A stretch of DNA of 30,452 nucleotides from Conidiobolus incongruus B7586. Its lineage: Eukaryota > Entomophthoromycota > Entomophthoromycetes > Entomophthorales > Conidiobolaceae. Made by a program: the position numbers and the translations under genes. The notes below the pieces were generated by a model, which worked only from the letters and a program-made list of their open reading frames with translations, did not search any database and was not told the DNA's origin. Positions 22,455 to 30,452 of the stretch are shown here, one piece after another (position 1 is the stretch's first letter; each line of letters opens with the position of its first letter). The stretch spans positions 1 to 30,452 of the forward strand of contig JNEM01016274.1 in assembly GCA_000697335.1 (NCBI GenBank), given 5' to 3'.

Positions 22455-22989
22455 ATCCTTAAATATTTAACCAATTGAACAAAGCACCAATATTCCAGGC
22501 ATATTCATGCTTGAAATGAAAATTTTCATTTATGTAAATTAAATTTAATATTGTTCCCATTGACTTTCAATAATATTGATTTTTAGAGTATTCAAGAGTA
22601 AATATTCTTTTTATCATAATTTATTGCCCTATTTCTATAGCAGCAATATCAAACTCAAGTGTTTGTGAGTTGAAATTTGATTCAATAGTTCAATATATCA
22701 GAGATGGTTAAAAAATTGATAAGGTATAGTTTTCATAAAAGATAAAAAGCTGAATTCTATTTTTTAATAATACTTTAATCACTTCGTCAATATGCTTAAA
22801 CATTTTCTCAATCCAGATATATTAATATTTTTTCAATTTTCAAATGCCTTTGATCGGCAAATTATGTTCCAGAAATAGGAATCTATTATGTAATCTTTTT
22901 GAAGATAAAACTTGGTACATATTGAGAAATACCGTTTCACAAATATAGTAACTGCAATGATTTAATTTATGATATTGTCACAAGCCAGG

Positions 22990-23375
22990 TGACCCTCTTC
23001 TATCCAAGTATTTTTATATCAACCTAATGTTAAAGTTACTTCCCCCTCCCATACCATCTACTCCCACTCTATCTTTTAATTGGCCCTTGATGCAAGTCAC
23101 CGAAGAATCTTATGAATTACTTTACCTAACTCACTCTATATTAAATCTGAAATTAGAGCTATCCTCAACAAAAAGAGTTTGATTTGGGTCCTTCCAGCTA
23201 TTTGACTTAAACCAATCAATCCCCTAACTCCCTGCCACTTACCTGGAATTCCCAATATCTCTCTCTCTCTTTTATCTAAATTACTCTGGACACAGCTTTC
23301 CCAAACTGTATTAATATTGGCTTGGAAAGAAAGAAATGGAAAAATTTTTATTTTCTGATTTTTCAAACCTATTGC
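22990..23375 (+). mobile_element. Possible decayed LINE tail (reverse-transcriptase C-terminal region)
   Basis: A GC-richer island in the spacer between subtilase copies 2 and 3. Forward-strand frames read ESYELLYLTHSILNL, then WTQLSQTVLILAWKERNGKIF. The ending W-K-x-R-N-x-x-I-F is typical of the region after the reverse transcriptase in fungal and plant LINEs. Frames are interrupted and no upstream RT motif is seen, so only a short 3' relic would remain. A 76-codon frame on the minus strand is a shadow. Other origins are possible. Confidence 0.3.
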
Positions 23376-23379
23376 TAGA

Positions 23380-24720
23380 TTTGAAAAATTAATTATATAT
23401 AAAATATATAGGGGATTTGATATTTTTAAAATATATTTATATATACTTTGTAATTATTTTTTCATTAAACTATGTTTAATTAAAAACTTGAGGCCAATTT
23501 AATTATATTTACACTTGATAATAATTATCAAAAGTTTTTTATTTTAGTATTATTAAAACTCAACCACAAATCACTTAAAATTAACTAATATCTATAAATA
23601 GTTTATTAAAATAAAGCTTTATATAAAATTATTATATATTATAAGATTTGTCAAATTAAACCTAAAAAGGATATTATTCAAATTTAATATAAGTTGAAAA
23701 ATACTAATTTTATATCTTATTCTGTTATATTAATAAAAAAATATATTCTATAATATCTTTTTATTTTAGTAAAAAAATTACCAAGATAATTTAAAATCAA
23801 AAATAAATATAATTTAATAAAAAATTAAAAAAATTAAAATCTTGATAAATAATGAAAACTTATTTTAAATATGATCAAAAACAAAGAATTTAAATTAATT
23901 TAATAAATTTTGTTTTTTTGTATATTCTTTTATATAAAAGAAAGCAGTTAGGTTAAATTAAAATCATATTTTATTTAAAATTCCAATATATAATTATTTT
24001 ATTTATAAATAAATATTAATTTTTATAATAAATCAAAAAATATATATGATCCTTTTATTTAATTCTTAAATATATATAAATGGATAATAAGTTTATATTT
24101 TTTAAGTATAACTATTCCTAATTAGTCATATTTTAAAAATTAAAAATAATAATTATTTTGTATAATAACAAAAAAATACATAAATTTAAAACTATATATA
24201 ATTTTCTATATAATAAAGTTCAGAAGAGTTATAACCAAGATGTTTATTAGATTATAACCTATATTTTTATAATTATTTTAAAAAATCAAAAAATATGTTT
24301 ATAGGAATGAAAGTTATTATAAACAAGTTTAATTAGTATATAAAATATTCAATCTCAGGCTATAACAAAGAAATATATATTTAAATATTAAAAGTTTATA
24401 CAATATATTAGAAAGATTTATTAATATTTTTGAGAGAGTAAAGATTTTATAATATATCTATTTTTGTAATTTCATATAGCAAAAATTATGCCTTTAATTT
24501 AAAATTTTGCTATTAATTAATTTTTGTTGTAATATATATAGTTTTAGCAATAATTAATAAATATTATAGTTTAGGTTATAATTTTATTATTATTAATTAA
24601 ATAATTGTTTTATAAAAATCTCAGTTGATATTTTTAATTCAATTTTACCTCTTGAAATCTATACTCTTAATATTTATCAAATCAAATTAACTATAATTTA
24701 AACTTAGTATATATAATAAC
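23380..24720. other. Extremely AT-rich tract
   Basis: About 1.3 kb almost free of G and C, with long A and T runs and no open frame or RNA signature. The switch from the preceding island is sharp. I see no function in it. Confidence 0.7.
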
Positions 24721-24724
24721 ATTA

Positions 24725-25050
24725 TATTTCCAAAACACCCATATGTCTCAATTGGATAGTTAAGTGCATGTTACCTCTCATCTATAGTGGATATATTAGT
24801 CTATAATCAAATGATGATCTTTAGTTCCTTGTATTAGAGTTGATCTAAATTGTATGTCACTCACTGTATGAATTATCTAAACCCAGAAGTGATAAGGATA
24901 GAAAGGGATTCTATTCTTTCCAGATATTCTGCTATGAGAGGTCTCAAGAGTAAGTTAGCTTTAAGAAATACAGTCCTGATATGTTAAAGCGTGGGATCAG
25001 TAAATAATTTACTAAATCATATTACAAGTATTTTTCTAGCAACCATCTTT
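24725..25050 (+). other. Less AT-rich island with an A-box-like start
   Basis: It begins with TGTCTCAATTGGATAG, close to a Pol III A box (TAGCTCAATTGGATAG form). About 300 bp of comparatively GC-richer non-coding sequence follow before the AT-rich background resumes. No clean B box or tRNA fold is visible. A decayed tRNA-derived SINE or a non-coding RNA is possible. Confidence 0.25.
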
Positions 25051-25700
25051 ATACAAAAAACTTATAAAACACAAGAGTAAATAACGATAAATCCTGAAAA
25101 TTCAATCAAATAACAGAAAGTACTCTTTATTGGAGTCATTACTATCGACGTAATAATAAAATGATTAATTAAAAAAATTATTCAAAATTTAGGTAGAAAG
25201 AGTAAAATATTTATTATTAATAGATACAGAAAGAGAGCTAAAAATCTTGTTTATAAAATATATTTTATATATCAATATAAATCAATTTGACTAACAAAAA
25301 TAATAATTAATTGATAATAGAAGCTATAGTAAGAGCCATAAAGTTCATTAATTATTATATAAAATTAGTTGAGTAAATACTTAGTATATGAATATATTAA
25401 ACCAAAAATTTCAGAGTGAAGTATAATAAATTATTATTGAATTATCAAAACAAAGTTTAAAATATAAATTAAATGAATAAGAAATGAAATATATTCTAAT
25501 CAAATTAAAAAATAATTATCCTGTAGTATTCAAAATATACTATATAATAATTAAAAACAATTTCAAGCCCGATAATAAATTTATAATAATTCATAATAAT
25601 TCATGATAAATTATAAATAAAATAAATATTTATAAATGAAACAAATGAGATTTAATTATTTAAAGGGTATTCATTAAAAAAGTAAATTGATAAATAAAGT

Positions 25701-26844
25701 TTAAGGTTTGATACCAGTAAAACCCAACAAGTTTACAGTATTATTGGAAATATAGTAATCTGGTCCGGAGTAGCAAGAGATTTCAGTTTACTTTAGAGGC
25801 TGTTTGCGGGAACATTTTAACTAAGTAAAGTTGCTGCAATATAGGTAATATTTGAAGTCATCATAGCAGTTCTGACAAGCTCTTGATGGTAATATTGTTT
25901 ACAATCTAAATTGACAAGATATTAACACCGGATCCGTGAATGTCAATACAGGGACCATAACTGGATTAACCAGCTTTCTCGTCTTCAATATTAACAAGTC
26001 CGATTACAATCGCGAACGGGACACTTGCAGGAAACCATTCATGAACATTAGTATTGTAATTCCCAGAAGCAACAGCAGTAATGACACCGGCGACCATAGT
26101 ATATTTAACAGCTGTATTTCGGGATACGTTGAAATAACCTGCCAAGCTCAATGCAATCCCATTGCTTTTAGGATCGCACTTATTTTTGGCTGCCCAATTA
26201 ATACCAGTAATGATTTCAGAGTTGCAACCTGTACCACGATCATTCAACACTTTTATAGCGATTATATTTGTCTTCTTGATAATGCTGTAAATGGCGCTCA
26301 CAGAAACACCAGATCAAAGATTAACTTGGTAATGCTTATCGTGACCGGAAGAACCTATCACAAAGTTTGTATCCCAAGAGGCGCGACCTCCAAAATTGGC
26401 ATGATGAATATTGATACCAGTATCCAACATATAGATTTTGACACCTTCACCAGTATTATAATTGTATTTATATATGTAACTAGATTGTCCTAATTTACCA
26501 CTCTGGGAAATACAAGTAAGACCCCAAGGTGCATTCTGTTGACAATCTACAACCTTAGAAAATTCATTTGGTTTAAAATTTGATATTAGTGAGCATTTTA
26601 ACCTTCTTCAAAGTATTGTTGTCCAATTTATCCCTGATACCATTGAACACAGCATCAAATTTGCACAAGATTAGGTTACTTCTACCTCAAGCAATGAATA
26701 AATTTTGCACATCTTGAACATGAACTCCAAAGCTTAAGTGAGAGGCGATGTCAAGTCCCCACAATAAATTGGTTCTTGATTTTTTGATCTTGACCAACTA
26801 CGGGATCAATACTGAACAGTGGCTATAACAATACCGAACTGTAA
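25701..26844 (-). pseudogene. Decayed subtilase, copy 3
   Basis: The minus strand retains recognisable pieces of the same protease from propeptide to C-terminus: QQNAPWGLTCISQSGKLG, GEGVKIYMLDTGINIH, IIAIKVLNDRGTG, ITGINWAAKNK and NTVNLLGFTGI. The Asp motif survives. The catalytic His block (normally HGHGTH) now reads HYQVNL, and the Ser block (GTSMA) reads RTAMM, so it could not work as a protease. The frame is interrupted several times and the start codon is lost (TTA at the position of the copy 2 ATG). Its alignment to copies 1 and 2 is nearly collinear, which points to tandem duplication followed by decay. It lies in the same orientation, 3.3 kb upstream of copy 2. Confidence 0.9.
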
Positions 26845-27758
26845 CTTAAAATTGAATAACAATTCAGGTTAATACCTTTCAAAAACAATTTAGCAACAAC
26901 TCTATAATTAATTATTCCAGCATATTAAAAAAATATACTCGAGTGTAATACGATATCAAACTTAATTTCAAATTAAATTCTTATTTTGTTTTTAATTTAT
27001 TGTGATTATTTAATCCTAAATTTTTCCAATATTTTTAATTAATCTCATTAATTACCTAATTCTGAAATTCAACCAATTTTCAAATCATTAAACCCAATGA
27101 CTATAATTTATCTTATATTTGAGTGAAATAGTTATAATTAATAATTATTAAAAGTTGGTAAGTTATTTTTTATATTCTATTATGAACATTTATGTTTTTA
27201 GCTTCTAAAATAATTTTGATACAAATTAATTAGTTAATTTGATCATTGCATAATATATAAAATATTAATAATTGTATTATTCCATAATCAATTCCAAGTA
27301 TTATTAATAATAGCATGAAAAATATATGAGTATTTTTGCTTTTATCTTTTTGATTTTCACAATAATCTAAATATATATAATAAATTTACAAGATTATTAG
27401 AACTATTCTCCATTTCCTCAATATGGTAAAATCTTTTATTTTTTAGTTTTACCTTATTTAGTATTATATTTTACTCTTTATTTCTAAATGAGTAGATATT
27501 ATCATTAATGCTGATAACTGTGAGAAAGTTCTCATTATTCTTAATAATTTTCAAAAACCTCTCATTTTTGAATTAATTAAATTAAATCACAATTTTTCCT
27601 CAACTTTGATAAAAAAATTATATTACAAATTATATTGAAGAGTTGAATAATAGTTAAAATTGTATAAGGTGTGGGAGTTGCGGTCAGAATAATTGCTAAG
27701 CAATCGATATCTCCATTTTGAGGAGTAATCAGCTAAACTAATCATACTCCAATATGAC

Positions 27759-27783
27759 TATATATATATATATATATATATAT
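27759..27783. repeat. (TA)n microsatellite
   Basis: A perfect alternating TA tract of about 25 bp, just right of a small GC-richer patch. Confidence 0.95.
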
Positions 27784-29305
27784 TTAAAATTAAATGAGAA
27801 GATTTTATGTTGATTCAAAGAGGAAAATATATTGATAATATATTAAACAATATTACAATATAGAAATTTCAATAATATGGAAAACAACCAAATATATCAT
27901 TCTTGATTATTGACATTATAAGTTCATTATCTAGTTGTATTTTTAAAATATGATAATAAATCGAAATGATACATTATTTAACATTAATATTAATATACAG
28001 TGTATTTACTTATTTTTGTGATAAATACTAATGCAAAATTTTTTTTGCATCGAATGGAGTATTAAATCTGAATAAAAAATATTTTCAAATAAATATGTAT
28101 TTTTTCCTGAATTGATTTAATATACCCCAATACTTATCCACATTTAATTCTTAATATATTAATCCTAAGAATTAAAAAATTTCTTTAAAAATTTTCAATC
28201 CACATAACAATTTATAACTATTCTCAGTAACCAAATTTGAAACATATAATAATCCTTTAACTTTGAGATTAATGAATAATATTGAGTATTTTTTTTAATG
28301 TTCGAAATATTTCAATACTTATAAGTTACCACTCACCAAAATAGTTAGTTTAAATTTTGATTGTAATTGACAGAGTATTATTTGATAATATGTGTATAAA
28401 TTTTTTATAATTAATATATATCAATAAAATATGAGCTAAAAATGAATTTTATCTTATGTACTTATTTAACTTACATTTTTATTACTTAATATTATAACTA
28501 ATTACAATATTTTAAAATAACTTGAGATGCTGATTAAAGAATTTTATATATAATATTAAACAATAATCATTTGAACTAAGATATCAAAATAATTGAAATT
28601 CACAATTCTTGATAATATCAAATATTTTGAATATATATTGAGTTAATGGTTTCAAATTTAATATATGCAAATATAAATATATATAGCAACCTATATATAT
28701 TTTAATAATAATTAAAATAATTATACTATTTTTAAAATTAATAAATTAATTTTAGTGGTCATATTTATAAAATATTTAAGAATCCAAGGATAAAAGAATT
28801 GATAAAAATATTTATTATTTTGGTTTTCTATTAAGATTGATGGAATCTAAGTAATAATATTTATTACTTAATCTTACATTTAATTATTTATCTTTCAAAG
28901 ATTTAATCTATTTGAATAATATTGAAATATATTCTTATGGCTCTGTTTTATTCATATATTAGAATAGCGTTATTGATTAAATTTTTGAATTTTCATATAA
29001 TTAGTAATTATAGATTCTATGAGAGTTATTAATCTAACTTCAAGTTACAGAATGAAATAGACAAATATAATCAAGATTATTGATAATGTATTTATTAAAA
29101 TAGTTTATTTTCAACCAATGATATTCAATATTGGTTTTCATTATCAAAATTGCATATTAATTATAATAAGCCCTTTTATTGAAAGGGTTAATAATGAATT
29201 ATATCTATGGATTAAATTTTTAGTTTGCACTATTCTAATCTAGATAATATGACAAGTTAATATCATAAAATATTTTTGAAAATATTAATAAATAAATATA
29301 CATAG

Positions 29306-29320
29306 TATATATATATATAT
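29306..29320. repeat. Short (TA)n tract
   Basis: A perfect alternating TA run of 15 bp within the AT-rich right end. Confidence 0.85.
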
Positions 29321-30428
29321 CTTTATTTCATTAATTAAATTAGAAATTATAATATAATGATTTTTTAAAATAAGTAAATATTATTTTGATAATATTATTT
29401 ATGAATAAGATAAGTACAATGAAATTAATGACTCTATTTATATCAAATAAACTCTTACTATAGATTTGATTAAATTCGGATTTTTAAAAAAATTCTATTC
29501 AAAAACTATGATTTATTTTTTAAAAAATTAATTAATATTTGTAAAGATTTTGTTTGACAGATATCTTTTTAAATTGCTTATAGTTATTATAATTATATCT
29601 GTTATAATTTAATAAATATATAGGATAAAATAGTTTTTTTTAATATTTTATATAAAAAAATTTATTATTTTAACTTTATATAATTTATAATATTGATAAA
29701 TATAATAGATACTTGAAATATTTAAAACTTTAATTAAAAATAATTTATTTAAAAAAGATAAATCTTGTTATTAAATTATTCATCTTTGAAAATTAAATAA
29801 TATAATCATATATAATTATAGTCTTATATAATAATTAATATTTTCTTAAAAATAAAAATTAAATTATTAAAGGAGTAATTTTCTTTTATTATTAAATAAA
29901 TGAATATAAAAAAGCGATGTAAAAATTTTAAATTATAGTACTTTAAGATAAAATATTTTTTGAACATATTTTAAAAGATCTATTAAACTAAGATCACTTT
30001 ATTTTTTCAAATTATTTCTATATTAAAATATATATTGAATGTTTTTATAGTACAAATTAAATTTATACTTTTATATTGGCATATAATATATATTTAATAT
30101 TGTATTATTTTAATAAAATTTTAGCTGAAATAGAAATATATCTCTTAAGATATTTTTTAAAAAAAGGGAAGAGATATAAAATTAAATATTCTATAATTTA
30201 ATAAATTTGAGCTATTTCATTTCTATCTTAAATATAACAGATCAAATATTAAGTTATAGTTTTAGTTATAATATTATTTTTAGAAGTTATTGATTAATAT
30301 TTAATAATATTTAAAAATTTTGATTAAGTTAGAATAATATTAAAGTTAAGACTTTTTATTATTATATAGTTTAAATATAATTAAACTTAATAATAGATAT
30401 TAATAAAAAATTTTAAAAATAAAATTAA

Positions 30429-30449
30429 ATATATATATATATATATATA
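30429..30449. repeat. (AT)n tract at the window edge
   Basis: A perfect alternating run of 21 bp, 3 bp before the window end. Confidence 0.95.
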
Positions 30450-30452
30450 ACA

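Larger units (their letters stand above)
26845..30452. other. Gene-poor, AT-rich right end
   Basis: No exon chain or RNA gene could be supported. Small items are a short GC-richer patch at 27669-27750 (GGTGTGGGAGTTGCGGTCAG), an 8-bp-stem hairpin at 28031-28050 (ATGCAAAA/TTTTGCAT), a 6-bp-stem hairpin at 29171-29187 (CCCTTT/AAAGGG) and (TA)n tracts. From about 28400 onward the sequence is almost purely A and T. Confidence 0.6.

Noticed and set aside
25936-26493. A 185-codon plus-strand open frame over the decayed subtilase
   Set aside because: It is antisense to recognisable protease blocks, and similar antisense frames occur over the two intact subtilases.
28031-28050. Hairpin ATGCAAAA/TTTTGCAT as a terminator or element end
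   Set aside because: Isolated, no adjacent gene, and short dyads are expected by chance at this base composition.

Overview
This is a nuclear segment from a very AT-rich fungus whose genes carry many short introns. The exons are GC-richer than their surroundings and the standard genetic code reads through every recognised gene. I infer an early-diverging (zygomycete-grade) fungus, plausibly Entomophthoromycotina such as a Conidiobolus relative. The reasons are the extreme AT content, about 26 reconstructable GT-AG introns mostly 46-61 nt long, a minor-spliceosome protein (U11/U12-25K), a branched-chain ketoacid dehydrogenase E2, and a local cluster of secreted proteinase K-type subtilases. 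The taxon is inference; the gene families are read from the sequence.

Layout. 1-395 (+) is the 3' part of a SNRNP25-like gene cut by the window edge. An almost identical complete copy lies in opposite orientation at 9020-9531 (-). Between them sit an F-box/WD40 protein (965-3017 +), mitochondrial methionyl-tRNA synthetase (3273-5256 +), a degenerate tRNA-like sequence (5750-5819), an F-box-like/ankyrin protein (6100-6895 +) and an RRM-only relative of the spliceosomal cyclophilin PPIE (7172-7780 -). Further right are the mitochondrial BCKDH E2 subunit (10686-12416 -), about 4 kb without a recognisable gene, a nine-exon seven-helix membrane protein (16398-18569 +), and three tandem minus-strand subtilase loci. 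Two of these look intact (18771-19904 and 21250-22392) and the third is a decayed pseudogene (25701-26844). The rest, especially 23380-24720 and 26845-30452, is extremely AT-rich and gene-poor, with (TA)n tracts.

The genes form no obvious single pathway. Two encode proteins of splicing-related families (U11/U12-25K and the PPIE-like RRM protein). Two act in mitochondria (MetRS and E2). Two are likely SCF substrate adaptors (the F-box proteins). The subtilases are secreted enzymes that fit an osmotrophic or insect-associated life. The most notable features are the roughly 9.4-kb segment bounded by inverted SNRNP25 copies whose identity stops exactly at the stop codon, the presence of a U12-spliceosome component in a window where every accepted intron is U2-type, and the subtilase cluster with a shared 5' leader intron and one dead member. 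I saw no convincing retroviral, Polinton-like or CRISPR feature.
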